Positions 8,128 through 17,340 are shown, counted from the first letter of the stretch. The stretch is DNA of 64,000 bases from Phycicoccus sp. Root101 (GCF_001426245.1 NZ_LMCM01000001.1:498625-562624); one strand, 5' to 3'. Numbers and translations are program-made. Notes: generated by a model not told the origin, from the sequence alone.

Positions 8128-9491
8128 AGCCGCTCGAACCCCCTGATCCGCTCCCAGTCGGTGACGGCACCGTTGTAGGCCGCGAGCTCGACCTCTGCCG
8201 CGTGCGCGTAGTGCTCGACGACGTCGTCGCCGAGAGCGGCACGGGCCACCTCGGAACCGAGGAACAGGTCACGGGCCTCGTGCAGCGTCGACGGGACCCG
8301 GTCCTTGTCGGAGGAGTACGCGTTGCCGGCGAAGGCCTCCTCGAGCGGGATCTCCTCCCGTATGCCGTGCAGCCCCCCGGCGATCATCCCCGCCACCGCG
8401 AGGTAGGGGTTCACGTCGCCGCCCGGCACGCGGTTCTCGACCCGGAGCCCGTGCCCGTGCCCGACCACGCGCAACGCGCAGGTGCGGTTGTCCGTCCCCC
8501 ACGCGACAGCCGTCGGGGCGAACGAGCCGGGCTGGAAACGCTTGTAGGAGTTGATGTTCGGGGCGTACAGCAACGTCATCTCCCGCATCGTCACCTGGAG
8601 CCCCGCGACGAAGTGCTCGAACAACGCGGACCGGCCACCTTCCCTGCTGTCGTCGGCGAACACCGCGCCGCCGTCGGTGCCGCGCAGCGACAGGTGGATG
8701 TGGCAGGAGTTGCCCTCGCGCTCGTCGAACTTGGCCATGAAGGTCAGCGACTGCCCGTGCCGGTCCGCCAGCTCCTTGGCCGCGGTCTTGTAGACGACGT
8801 GGTTGTCGCAGGTCCGGATGACCTCGTCGTAGAGGAACGCGATCTCGTGCTGGCCGGGGTTGCACTCCCCCTTCGCACTCTCCACGGTGACGCCGGCGGC
8901 ATACATCTCGTTGCGGATCTCGCGCAGCAGCGGCTCCACCTTGGTGCCGCCCATGATCGAGTAGTCGACGTTGTAGCGGTTGGCTCCGGTGAGCCCCTGG
9001 TAGCGCTGGTCCCAGGCGCGCTCGTAGGTCTCCTCGAAGACGATGAACTCGAGCTCGGTGCCGGCCAGCGCGACGAACCCCATCTCCGCGGCGGCATCAA
9101 CCTGGGTGTGCAGGACCGACCGCGGCGACGGGCGGACCAGCCCCCGCCCGTCCAGCCAGGACAGGTCGCACTGCACCGTGGCGGAGTACGGCTGTCCGGG
9201 CGTCCGGCGCAGGGTGGCGAGGTCGAGGTCGAACATCATGTCGCCGTAACCCTGTTCCCAGGAGCTGATGGCGTACCCGTCCACGGTGTTCATGTCGACG
9301 TCGACGGCGAGCAGGTAGTTGCACCCCTCCGTGCCGTGCCCGAGCACGGAGTCGAGGAAGAACTGCCCGTGGATCCGTTTGCCCTGCAGGCGACCCTGCA
9401 TGTCGGTGAAGGCGACGACGACGGTGTCGATGCGGCCCGAGGCGATGTCCTGCCTCAGCTCGTCGACCGTCAGGGTGGGTGGGTGCGTCAC
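8124..9491 (-). CDS. Gamma-glutamyl amine ligase of the glutamine synthetase fold (GlnA4/PuuA-like)
   Basis: 455 aa glutamine-synthetase-like enzyme with the metal-binding glutamates in GTELEFIVFE (about residue 143) and in ECNPGQHE, the NSCHIHLSL motif and the C-terminal RVPGGDVNPYLA region. It lacks the typical adenylylation-type housekeeping GS features and sits with an aldehyde dehydrogenase and a gamma-glutamyl hydrolase. It therefore probably ligates glutamate to an amine with ATP. Known relatives are PuuA (putrescine), GlnA3 (polyamines) and GlnA4 (ethanolamine) of Streptomyces. The choline/ethanolamine-kinase-like gene in the same operon tips the guess toward an alkanolamine. Confidence 0.85.
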   Translation of the reverse strand: MTHPPTLTVDELRQDIASGRIDTVVVAFTDMQGRLQGKRIHGQFFLDSVLGHGTEGCNYLLAVDVDMNTVDGYAISSWEQGYGDMMFDLDLATLRRTPGQPYSATVQCDLSWLDGRGLVRPSPRSVLHTQVDAAAEMGFVALAGTELEFIVFEETYERAWDQRYQGLTGANRYNVDYSIMGGTKVEPLLREIRNEMYAAGVTVESAKGECNPGQHEIAFLYDEVIRTCDNHVVYKTAAKELADRHGQSLTFMAKFDEREGNSCHIHLSLRGTDGGAVFADDSREGGRSALFEHFVAGLQVTMREMTLLYAPNINSYKRFQPGSFAPTAVAWGTDNRTCALRVVGHGHGLRVENRVPGGDVNPYLAVAGMIAGGLHGIREEIPLEEAFAGNAYSSDKDRVPSTLHEARDLFLGSEVARAALGDDVVEHYAHAAEVELAAYNGAVTDWERIRGFERL

Positions 9492-9511
9492 GGTGCCTCC
9501 TTGGTCGTCCG

Positions 9512-10300
9512 TCAGCCCAGCAGTCCGCGGAGCAGGGCGGCGGTGGCGTCGCAGTGCTCTTCCATCGTCGCCCGCGCCTGCTCGGCGTCGCCGCCGAGGA
9601 TCGCCGCGACGACGGCGTCGTGCTGGTCGTTGGAGTGCGCGATGTTGGGGGGCAGCACCGGGATCGCGGACAACAGCTCGTGCAGGGCGGACTGGGCCCT
9701 GGTCACGGCCTCGATGAGCATCGGGGACCCGGACAGGGTGGCGACGGCGAGGTGCAGGCGGCTGTCAGCCAACCGGTGGGCCGCGTTGTCGGGCGCCTGA
9801 CGTGCCGCCTTGGCGCTCTCGAGCAGCCACGCCCGCTGGTCGGCCGAGAGGGCCCGGGTGGCAGCGAGCGCGGCAGCACCGGGCTCGACGACCCGGCGGA
9901 AGTCGAGGGCGTCGGTGAGCGCGGCACCTGTCCGGACGTGCGGGTTGCCGGTGCCCGGCTCCGACCCTGCGTAGGTGATCACCGTGCCACCGCCGCGGCC
10001 GCGGCGGGTGGTCACCAGGCCGGAGTCGCGCAGGGCGGCGATCGCCTCCCGGAGGGTGTTGCGGCTGACGCCCAGCCGCTCGGCCAGCTCGCGCTCGGGC
10101 GGGAGCTGCTCCCCGTCGGTGAAGACCCCCAGCCGGATCGCGGTGGCCAGCTGCTCGACGGTCACCTCGAACGCGTTGCCCGAGGCTGCCCGCAGGACGA
10201 CCAGCGGGAGGGAGGTGTGGGGGGCGGCGCTCACGCTCCGATCCAATACCCCGGCAGCATCCGCGTCAATGGTCTGCGAAAGGACCTTTCGGCGAGTCAT
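9512..10300 (-). CDS. GntR-family regulator, FadR/FCD subgroup
   Basis: 262 aa. The winged helix-turn-helix (about residues 48-110, with LPPERELAERLGVSRNTLREA) is followed by an all-helical FCD ligand domain with R/D/H metal-site-like residues (DSRLHLAVA, HDAVVAAI, EEHCDA). The ATG at 10300 overlaps the stop of the flavoprotein gene (ATGA), which supports this start over a GTG near 10234. Being embedded in the operon, it probably senses a pathway amine or intermediate and controls the operon promoter upstream of the permease, about 5 kb away. Candidate operators are the dyads at 15265-15277 and 15348-15392. Confidence 0.88.
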   Translation of the reverse strand: MTRRKVLSQTIDADAAGVLDRSVSAAPHTSLPLVVLRAASGNAFEVTVEQLATAIRLGVFTDGEQLPPERELAERLGVSRNTLREAIAALRDSGLVTTRRGRGGGTVITYAGSEPGTGNPHVRTGAALTDALDFRRVVEPGAAALAATRALSADQRAWLLESAKAARQAPDNAAHRLADSRLHLAVATLSGSPMLIEAVTRAQSALHELLSAIPVLPPNIAHSNDQHDAVVAAILGGDAEQARATMEEHCDATAALLRGLLG

Positions 10301-12762
10301 GGCTTCACCCGCCCCAGCTTCAGCCCCTCCGGGTCGTACGGGGCGCGCAGCATCGCCCTCACCGGGAACCGTTGGCCTGCAAGGTCGACCTCCCACGCGC
10401 CGCCCGTCAGCCAGGCCGCGGTGACGGGACCCCCCTGGCGGTCGGCGACCAGGGCCAGTCCCACGGAGGAGCCGACCGCTGCGCCCCACGCCGCGCTGGT
10501 GACCTGACCGACGGGGACGCCGTCGCGCAGGACGAGCTCGCCACCCCAGAGGTACGCATCCGGGTCGGTGACGACCAGGGAGACCACACGACGCCTTGGG
10601 GGCTCGGCTCGCGCTCGTTCGACCGCGCCACGTCCGAGGAAGTCGTGGTCGGCACCTCTCTTGCAGGCGAACGTGAGGCCGGCCTCGACCGGCCCCAGGT
10701 CGGTCGTGAGCTCGCGCCCGAAGGCGCGGTACCCCTTCTCCAGCCGCAGCGCCTCGATCGTCCAGTACCCGGCCGGCACGACCCCGAGGTCGGCACCGCA
10801 CCCGAACAGGTCGTCGTGGACACCGAGGGCCAGCTCGGTGGGGACGTAGAGCTCCCAACCCAGCTCACCGACATACGTGATGCGGGTGGCCCGGACCGTC
10901 GCGTGGCCGAGCCGGATCTCACGGCTGGTCGAGAAGGGGAAGCCTGCGTCCGACAGGTCGTCGTCCGTGAGCCGCTCGAGCAGCGTCCGCGACAGCGGCC
11001 CCATCACCCCGAGGACCGCCCACGCGCCGGTCACGTCCACCACCTCGACCCGCGAGCCCCGGGGGACGTGGCGTCGGATCCAGTCGAGGTCCCGGACGGT
11101 GGTCGCGGCGCTGCTGACGACGAGGAACTCGTGCGTCGTCAGTCGGGTGACGGTCACGTCGGCCTCGTAGGTGCCCCTTGTGTTGAGCATCCCCGTGTAG
11201 ACCGTGCGCCCCGTGGGAACCGCGACGTCGGCGGTGCACAGCCACTGCAGGGCCGCCTCCGCGTCGGGGCCGGTCACGAGGTACTTCGAGAAGGAGGTCT
11301 GGTCGAACACCGCGACCGACGACCGGGTGGCCAGCTGCTCCGACACGGACCAGTCGACCCAGGCCGGCCTCTCCCACGAGTACTCCACCACCGGCGGGAC
11401 CCCTTGCGGCGCAAAGACGTTGGCCCGCTCCCAGTGGTTGCGCGAGCCCAGGCAGGCGCCCCGCTCGACCAGCCGGTCGTGCAGCGGCGACCGCTTCTGC
11501 GGGCGCCCCGTCTCAGGCTCGCGGTTCGGCCAGGGCACGGCGTAGTGCAGCCCCAGCACCTCCACCACCCGCTCCCTCAGCCAGGAGTGGTTTCCGGCCA
11601 GCGGGGAGAACCGACGGATGTCGGCGCTGATGAGATCCATCGTCGGAGCCCCCTCGGCCACCCACTCGGCGAGCGCCCGACCGGCCCCACCGGCCGAGGC
11701 GATCCCGACCGAGTTGAACCCCGCCGCGACGAAGAAGCCGGCCAGCTCGGGTGCCTCGCCGATGATGAACTGGTTGTCGGGGGTGAAGCTCTCGGGCCCG
11801 TTGTAGAACTTGCGGACGCCCGTCTCGGCGAGCACCGGCAGCCGGTGCACCGCGCTCTCCATGAGCACCTCGAAGTGCTCCCAGTCCTCGTCGAGGAGCG
11901 CGAACTCGAACGGGTGCGGGATCTGGTCCGGCGGCACCCACGGCTTGGCCTGGGGCTCGAACCCACCGACGAGGAGGCCACCGACCTCCTCCTTGACGTA
12001 GGTCCAGCCGTCCGGGTCACGCAGGATCGGCAGGTCGCGGTGCACCCCGTCGACCTGGTCGGTGACGACGTAGAAGTGCTCCGCGGAGTGCAGCGGCACG
12101 TTCACACCCACCATCGCCCCCACGGCGTTGGCCCACTGCCCCGCACAGTTGACGACGACCTCCGCCTCGACGTCACCGTGGTCGGTGCGCACGCCCGTCG
12201 CCCTCCTGTCACGCGTGTCGACACCGGTCACCCGCACGCGTTCGCGGACGACCACCCCGAGGTTGCGGGCGCCCCTGGCCAAGGCCTGCGTGAGGTCGGT
12301 GGGGTTCGCCCGCCCGTCGCCCGGCAGCCAGAGCGCGCCCTGCAGGTCCTCGTGGCGCATCAACGGGTACCGCTCGTGGGCCTGGTCCGCGGTGAGCAGC
12401 TCACAGTCCAGGTCGTATGCCGCGGCGCTGGCCGCGGTGCGGCGCAGGGCCACCATCCGGTCGGGGGTGCGGGCCACGGTGAGGCCGCCGCAGGTCCGGT
12501 AGCCGGTGCCCAGACCGGTCTCTGCCTCGAGCCGGGCGTAGAGGTCGGTGGAGTACTGCACGAGACGGGTGCCGGCCTCGCTCGCCCGCAGCTGCCCGAC
12601 CAGCCCGGCTGCGTGCCACGTCGTCCCACCCGACAGCGAGCCCTGCTCGAGGAGCAGCACGTCGGTCCACCCGAGGTGGGCCAGGTGGTACGCCACGCTG
12701 CACCCGATGACTCCCCCACCGATGACGACCACCCTGGCCCTGGTCGGCAGGTCCCCCGTCAC
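10297..12762 (-). CDS. Dimethylglycine/sarcosine dehydrogenase-like flavoprotein with GcvT domain
   Basis: 821 aa two-part enzyme. The N-terminal DAO-type FAD domain begins with GGGVIGCSVAYHL (about residues 14-26) and has the WHAAGL motif typical of DMGDH/SARDH, where a His binds FAD covalently in characterised members. From about residue 430 there is an aminomethyltransferase (GcvT) tetrahydrofolate domain (GELGWELYVP, EALRLEKGYRAFGREL). It should oxidatively demethylate an N-methylated amine, passing the one-carbon unit to THF. The GTG start overlaps the kinase stop (GTGA), and the stop overlaps the GntR start (ATGA). An N-methylated alkanolamine or glycine derivative is the likely substrate. 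Confidence 0.88.
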   Translation of the reverse strand: MTGDLPTRARVVVIGGGVIGCSVAYHLAHLGWTDVLLLEQGSLSGGTTWHAAGLVGQLRASEAGTRLVQYSTDLYARLEAETGLGTGYRTCGGLTVARTPDRMVALRRTAASAAAYDLDCELLTADQAHERYPLMRHEDLQGALWLPGDGRANPTDLTQALARGARNLGVVVRERVRVTGVDTRDRRATGVRTDHGDVEAEVVVNCAGQWANAVGAMVGVNVPLHSAEHFYVVTDQVDGVHRDLPILRDPDGWTYVKEEVGGLLVGGFEPQAKPWVPPDQIPHPFEFALLDEDWEHFEVLMESAVHRLPVLAETGVRKFYNGPESFTPDNQFIIGEAPELAGFFVAAGFNSVGIASAGGAGRALAEWVAEGAPTMDLISADIRRFSPLAGNHSWLRERVVEVLGLHYAVPWPNREPETGRPQKRSPLHDRLVERGACLGSRNHWERANVFAPQGVPPVVEYSWERPAWVDWSVSEQLATRSSVAVFDQTSFSKYLVTGPDAEAALQWLCTADVAVPTGRTVYTGMLNTRGTYEADVTVTRLTTHEFLVVSSAATTVRDLDWIRRHVPRGSRVEVVDVTGAWAVLGVMGPLSRTLLERLTDDDLSDAGFPFSTSREIRLGHATVRATRITYVGELGWELYVPTELALGVHDDLFGCGADLGVVPAGYWTIEALRLEKGYRAFGRELTTDLGPVEAGLTFACKRGADHDFLGRGAVERARAEPPRRRVVSLVVTDPDAYLWGGELVLRDGVPVGQVTSAAWGAAVGSSVGLALVADRQGGPVTAAWLTGGAWEVDLAGQRFPVRAMLRAPYDPEGLKLGRVKP

Positions 12763-13673
12763 GGCGTTCCCTGCGGCACGGGTGGGGCGGCGGCCGCGTC
12801 GAGGAGGGCGCCCAGACGCGGGTCCGCGAAGCCGGCCAGGGCCAGGGCAAGGCGCTCGGTCGTGAACGCCTCGAAGTCGTGGTCGACGTCGGAGACGCCC
12901 TGCTGGATGACCCCCCAGAGCGTCCAGGCCCACCGGCCGGCCAGGCCCCACAGCTCGGCCCGCGCGAGCAGGCGTCCGTCGAGGCGGCCGTAGTAGCTCT
13001 CCACCAGCTCCTCGAGGTGGTCGTGGTCGAGCTGCGACTCGTTGACGAGGTTGCCCAGCTCGAAGGCGGGTTCGTTCATCCCGGAGTACTCGTAGTCGAT
13101 CAACCGCAGGTCGCCACCGTCGTCGATGATGTTGGCTGCCAGCAGGTCGTTGTGGCATGGCACGAGCCCCTCGGGGAACGTCCGCAGCGCCGCCTCGAGC
13201 CGACGTGCGGCAGGCTCGAGCGCGGCATACCCCTCGGGGAGGGGAAAGCCTTGGGCTGCGACGATCTGCGCATATCGGCGCTGGACCTCGAACATGTCGA
13301 AGCGGGAGGCGAAGGCCGGTCCCGAATGGAGCCGCCGCAGAGCGGCGGCAAGGCGTGGCAGGTTGGCACCGATGTCGGCCGCAGTGCAGGTCCGGCCCGG
13401 CAGGTAGCCCACCACGAGCACCCCTCGTTCCGGGAGGTAGTCCACGACGGGCGCGCCGACCCCCACCGAGGCGGCAGCCACGCTGTTGTGCCACTCGTGC
13501 TCCCGGTCGACCGCGAGCAGCTCGGTGCTGGCCGGCGAGATCCGGACGACGACGTCGAGGGTCGCCGTCCGGACCCGGTAGTTGTGGTTGGTCAGGCCAC
13601 CGGGGAGCTCATCGACCCGGCGCTCCTGACCGGCCAGGCAGGGGATCTCGTCGAGCCACCGGTCGACTCGCAC
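12759..13673 (-). CDS. Choline/ethanolamine-kinase-like phosphotransferase
   Basis: 304 aa aminoglycoside phosphotransferase/choline kinase fold. The Brenner motif CHNDLLAANII (about residues 177-187) supplies the catalytic Asp, and LIDYEYSGMNEPAFELGN carries the metal-binding Asp and the choline-kinase-type EYSG signature. This subfamily phosphorylates choline, ethanolamine or related amino alcohols. It begins with GTG 6 nt after the permease stop and ends in a 4-nt overlap with the flavoprotein. Its presence beside a gamma-glutamyl ligase is unusual and hints that the transported substrate is an amino alcohol. Activity is inferred from fold and motif. Confidence 0.8.
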   Translation of the reverse strand: MRVDRWLDEIPCLAGQERRVDELPGGLTNHNYRVRTATLDVVVRISPASTELLAVDREHEWHNSVAAASVGVGAPVVDYLPERGVLVVGYLPGRTCTAADIGANLPRLAAALRRLHSGPAFASRFDMFEVQRRYAQIVAAQGFPLPEGYAALEPAARRLEAALRTFPEGLVPCHNDLLAANIIDDGGDLRLIDYEYSGMNEPAFELGNLVNESQLDHDHLEELVESYYGRLDGRLLARAELWGLAGRWAWTLWGVIQQGVSDVDHDFEAFTTERLALALAGFADPRLGALLDAAAAPPVPQGTP

Positions 13674-13679
13674 GGTCCG

Positions 13680-15251
13680 TCAGCGGAACGTCTCGGCGAC
13701 GTCCGCGTCGACCGTGTGCTTGGGTCCGGTGAACCACTTCTTGGCCGAGACGTGCCAGAACACCCACAGCAGGGCCAGTGCGCCGAGGACCACGATCGGG
13801 GTGTAGTTGACGAACTTCCACGCGAAGTCCTTGTCGAACGGGTTGCCGGAGTTGACCGTCGGAAACATCGCCACGATCGAGGTGACGACGATCTCGACGA
13901 TCGCCAGAGGCGCCAGCCAGCGCCACTTCGTGCCGAGGTTCCACGAGCCCTGCCGGAAGGAGCTGCCCGCACGCCACCGGTAGTAGATCGGGATGGCGAA
14001 GGCGACGTAGAGACCGACCACGCCGATGGAGACCACGGCGAAGAACGCGATGGGCACGTAGGTCGGCGACGCATCCGTGCCGATGTTGACCTTCACGAGG
14101 GCCGGCAGGGTCAGCACGACGGCGATGACCGCCGAGAGGATGACACCGTTGACGGGCACGCGCTTGGCGCTCAGCTTCGACCACAGACGTGACCCCGGGA
14201 CCGCCCCGTCACGGCTGAACGCGAACAGCATGCGGGTGGTCGAGGTCATGCAGGCGGTGGTGCAGAAGAACTGGCCGGCGGTCGAGATGAGCAGGATGGT
14301 GCCCGCCCACGGGCTCGACAGGGCCTGGTTGAAGATCGTCGCGACCGCGCCGCCACCCTTGGTCACCCCGGCCTCGTCCTGGACCGCGAAGAGGAAGGTG
14401 AGCAGCAGGATCCAGCCACCGACCGCCGAGTAGGCGATCGACTGCCAGATCCCCTTGGCCGCCGTGTCGGCCGCCCCGTGCGTCTCCTCCGAGAGGTGCG
14501 CGGAGGCGTCGTACCCGGTGATCGTGTACTGCGTGAGGATCGCCGAGATCGGCAGGATGTAGAACAGGAAGCCCAGACCGTGGGTGCTCCCGCCGTTGAA
14601 CCCGGTGTTGTTCACCGTGTGGGTGAACACCGACGAGACGCTCGCGTGGTGGTCGGGGACGAACCACAGGATGAGTACGACGGCCAGGGCACCGAACACG
14701 TGCCACCAGACCGAGATGTTGTTGAGCACGGCCAGCAGGTGCGCCGAGAAGATGTTGACCAGGGACACCAGGATGAGCACGACGATGAAGTACATGAAGA
14801 CCCGGTTGAGGTCACCCGGCGTGTACCCGCTGTCGAAGGCGCCGAGGGTCAGGTCGAAGAAGGTGGCACAGCCGTAGGCGACCGACGCGTCGATGGCGAG
14901 CAGCCCGATGAGGTTGAGCCACCCCGTGTAGTAGCCGGCCTTGACCCCGCCCAGCTTGCTCGCCCACCAGTAGATCCCGCCCGAGGTGGGGTAGGCCGAG
15001 ACCAGCTCGGACATGCAGAACCCGACGGTCAGGATGAACAGGCTGATGATCGGCCAGCCCCACGCGATCGCAGCCGGTCCGCCGTTGTTCCAGCCGACCC
15101 CGAAGGTGGTGAAGCACCCGGCCAGGATCGAGATGATGGAGAACGAGATCGCGAAGTTGGAGAACCCGGACCACGACCGATCCAGCTCCTGCTTGTACCC
15201 GAGCTCCGCGAGGCGGCGCTCGTCGTCCGACAGTTCGCTGACACTGGCCAT
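13680..15251 (-). CDS. APC-family amino acid/amine permease
   Basis: 523 aa integral membrane transporter with about 12-14 predicted hydrophobic helices and the APC-type amphipathic start (RSWSGFSNFAISFSIISIL). Typical motifs are GGIYWWASKLGG and YDASAHLSEET. It most resembles the GABA/choline/ethanolamine transporter branch of APC permeases. The ATG at 15251 has an AGGAG site 6-10 nt upstream (minus strand). It is the first gene of the eight-gene operon and presumably imports the amine processed by the downstream enzymes. Confidence 0.9.
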   Translation of the reverse strand: MASVSELSDDERRLAELGYKQELDRSWSGFSNFAISFSIISILAGCFTTFGVGWNNGGPAAIAWGWPIISLFILTVGFCMSELVSAYPTSGGIYWWASKLGGVKAGYYTGWLNLIGLLAIDASVAYGCATFFDLTLGAFDSGYTPGDLNRVFMYFIVVLILVSLVNIFSAHLLAVLNNISVWWHVFGALAVVLILWFVPDHHASVSSVFTHTVNNTGFNGGSTHGLGFLFYILPISAILTQYTITGYDASAHLSEETHGAADTAAKGIWQSIAYSAVGGWILLLTFLFAVQDEAGVTKGGGAVATIFNQALSSPWAGTILLISTAGQFFCTTACMTSTTRMLFAFSRDGAVPGSRLWSKLSAKRVPVNGVILSAVIAVVLTLPALVKVNIGTDASPTYVPIAFFAVVSIGVVGLYVAFAIPIYYRWRAGSSFRQGSWNLGTKWRWLAPLAIVEIVVTSIVAMFPTVNSGNPFDKDFAWKFVNYTPIVVLGALALLWVFWHVSAKKWFTGPKHTVDADVAETFR

Positions 15252-15264
15252 CTCGGCTCCTAGT

Positions 15265-15277
15265 CTTCGGTACGAAG
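15265..15277. promoter_or_regulatory. Short dyad directly upstream of the permease
   Basis: CTTCG GTA CGAAG, a perfect 5-bp inverted repeat ending 13 nt before the permease start, in the 5' leader of the eight-gene operon. The size and position fit an operator of the operon-encoded GntR regulator. Inference only. Confidence 0.35.
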
Positions 15278-15347
15278 TTGGGCCGATGCTACTGCCGCCG
15301 TGTCCCGCCGACCAGACCCTCATGGCGTGGATTCGTGGGTGATGCAG

Positions 15348-15392
15348 CGTGCCAACGGTTGCGACCTGTCGCAGTTGCCTTTGTTTGGCACG
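15348..15392. promoter_or_regulatory. Nested inverted repeats between permease operon and M50 gene
   Basis: Outer arms CGTGCCAA (15348-15355) and TTGGCACG (15385-15392) enclose an inner dyad TGCGAC CT GTCGCA (15360-15373). Both are perfect. They lie in the 202-bp divergent intergenic region, about 100 bp from the permease start and 60 bp from the M50 gene start. Two distinct regulator sites or one large operator are possible. Confidence 0.5.
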
Positions 15393-15453
15393 TTCGTGAA
15401 CCTTTGGACCCACCCTCCGCCGCAGGCACAGGGTCGCCGGGCAGGATGACCGG

Positions 15454-16191
15454 GTGCACGGGACCACGCAGACCACCGGCAGCAGCCGATCCGACCTGTG
15501 GACGCAGGTCGTGACGCGGCTGCACACCGATGCCGCCTCCGTCCCGGGCGGGGCGAGCGTGGTGGTGGTGCTGGCCCTCGTCCTGGCCGTCGTCACCGTC
15601 CCGGCGTGGTGGACGCAGGCCAGGGTCGTCGTCACCGTCGTGCACGAGCTCGGTCACGGCCTCGTGGGCCGGCTCTTCGGACGCCGGTTCACCGGACTGG
15701 TGCTGCGCGGCGACATGTCCGGCCATGCCGTCACGGTCGGACCCGCCCGCGGGGTGGGACGGGTGCTCTGCACCTGGTCCGGCTACCCGGCGCCCGCGGT
15801 GGTGGGGGCGTTCTCCCTGTTCTCCGCCGGCGCCGGCTGGGCTCCCCCGCTCCTCGCGGCGACCTCAGCCGTCCTGGCGCTGTCCCTGGTGCGGGTGCGG
15901 TCCGCCTACACGGCCGTGGTGATGCTCGCCCTCACGGCCGTCACCGGCGCGCTCTGGTGGTGGGCCGCACCGGCCGTGCAGGGCGGGATCCTCCTCGGGA
16001 GCGGCGCATTCCTGCTGGTGGGCGCCTGGCGCCACCTCGGGGCCGTCCTGCAGCACCCCGGGTCCGGCTCAGACCCGGCGGTCCTTGCCGGGCTCACCCA
16101 CCTGCCGAGGTGGTTCTGGAACACGACCTTCGTCGTGACCCTGGCCGCCTCGAGCTGGTGGGCGCTGCGGAGCCTGCTGGCGATGGCCTGA
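15454..16191 (+). CDS. M50-type membrane zinc metalloprotease-like protein
   Basis: 245 aa with several hydrophobic helices and an HELGH zinc-binding motif at residues 64-68 inside the second membrane segment, as in the M50B-like family of actinobacteria. It is predicted to be a site-2-type intramembrane protease or a relative. GTG start at 15454. It is convergent with ilvE (15-bp gap) and divergent from the amine operon, with no clear functional tie to either. The second zinc ligand region (NPxxN/LDG-type) typical of true S2P enzymes is not obvious, so proteolytic activity is uncertain. Confidence 0.75.
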   Translation: MHGTTQTTGSSRSDLWTQVVTRLHTDAASVPGGASVVVVLALVLAVVTVPAWWTQARVVVTVVHELGHGLVGRLFGRRFTGLVLRGDMSGHAVTVGPARGVGRVLCTWSGYPAPAVVGAFSLFSAGAGWAPPLLAATSAVLALSLVRVRSAYTAVVMLALTAVTGALWWWAAPAVQGGILLGSGAFLLVGAWRHLGAVLQHPGSGSDPAVLAGLTHLPRWFWNTTFVVTLAASSWWALRSLLAMA

Positions 16192-16206
16192 GGCCGACGT
16201 CCCGCC

Positions 16207-17316
16207 TCAGACGAGGCGGGTCAGCCAGCCGTGCGTGTCCTCGGCCCGGCCGTACTGGATGTCGAGGAGCTTCTCGCGGATGGTGCGCGTGACGGGGCCG
16301 TAGTCGACGCCGCCCCGGTGGTCGCAGCTGCCGCCGTCCCACTTGAGCTCACCCACGGGAGTGATGACGGCCGCAGTGCCGCAGGCGAAGATCTCGGTGA
16401 TCTCGCCGCTGGCCGCCCCGTCCTTCCACTCCTGGATGGGGATGCGGCGCTCCTCGGGCTCCAGGCCCATCTCCTTGGCCAGCGCCAGGACCGACGAGCG
16501 GGTGACGCCCTCGAGGATGGAGCCGGTGAGCTCGGGCGTGACGAGCTTGTTGTCGCGGGTCACGAAGAACAGGTTCATCCCGCCGAGCTCCTCGACGTAC
16601 GTGTGCGTCGAGGCGTCGAGGAAGACCGCCTGGTCGCACCCGTTCTCGATCCCCTCGAGCTGCCCGGCGAGGCTGGAGGCGTAGTTGCCACCGCACTTCG
16701 CCGCCCCGGTCCCGCCGTCACCGGCGCGCGCGTAGTCCATCGACAGCCACAGGGTCACCGGCTTGATGCCGCCGGTGAAGTACGCCCCTGCCGGCGAGGC
16801 GATGACGGAGTACGTCACCTCCGAGGCCGGGCGGACACCGAGGAAGGCCTCCGACGCATACATGAAGGGACGCAGGTAGAGGCTCGCCTCACCGCCGGCA
16901 CCGGAGGGCACCCACGCCTGGTCGACCTCGACGAGTGCCTTGAGCGAGGCGATGAAGTCCTCCTCGGGCAGCTCCGGAAGGGTCATCCGTCGGGCGCTGC
17001 GGATCATCCGCTGGGCGTTGGCCTCGGGCCGGAACGTCCAGATGGATCCGTCCTCGTGCCGGTAGGCCTTCATGCCCTCGAAGATCTCCTGCGCGTAGTG
17101 CAGGACGGCCGCCGACGGCATGAGCGAGATCGGCCCGTATGCCGTGACCTTGCCGTCGTGCCAGCCCTCACCCTTGGTCCACGTCGCCGTGAGCATGTGG
17201 TCGGTGAAGGTGGTGCCGAACCCGGGGTTGGCCAGTACCGCCTCACGCTCCGCGTCCGGCCGCGGGTCGGTGCGGCGGGTGACCTCGAAGGTCAGCGGGA
17301 CGGTGGTCTGGCTCAT
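16207..17316 (-). CDS. ilvE: Branched-chain amino acid aminotransferase
   Basis: 369 aa fold-type IV PLP aminotransferase performing the last step of Ile, Val and Leu synthesis. The PLP lysine is K207 in GTGAAKCGGNYA. Other family marks are the EIFEGMKAY segment, RPEANAQRM and the EELGGMNLFFV Glu motif. Length and sequence fit the larger actinobacterial IlvE class. An AGGAGGA ribosome binding site precedes the ATG by 5 nt. It lies 87 bp downstream of leuB in the same direction, separated by a hairpin, so it may be partly independently expressed. Confidence 0.95.
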   Translation of the reverse strand: MSQTTVPLTFEVTRRTDPRPDAEREAVLANPGFGTTFTDHMLTATWTKGEGWHDGKVTAYGPISLMPSAAVLHYAQEIFEGMKAYRHEDGSIWTFRPEANAQRMIRSARRMTLPELPEEDFIASLKALVEVDQAWVPSGAGGEASLYLRPFMYASEAFLGVRPASEVTYSVIASPAGAYFTGGIKPVTLWLSMDYARAGDGGTGAAKCGGNYASSLAGQLEGIENGCDQAVFLDASTHTYVEELGGMNLFFVTRDNKLVTPELTGSILEGVTRSSVLALAKEMGLEPEERRIPIQEWKDGAASGEITEIFACGTAAVITPVGELKWDGGSCDHRGGVDYGPVTRTIREKLLDIQYGRAEDTHGWLTRLV

Positions 17317-17340
17317 GGAGTCCTCCTGCGTCGTTGCGGA

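Noticed and set aside
10372-12993. Long + strand frame opposite the DMGDH-like gene
   Set aside because: Shadow of the flavoprotein; no motif, no ribosome binding site, and the minus-strand gene is fully supported.
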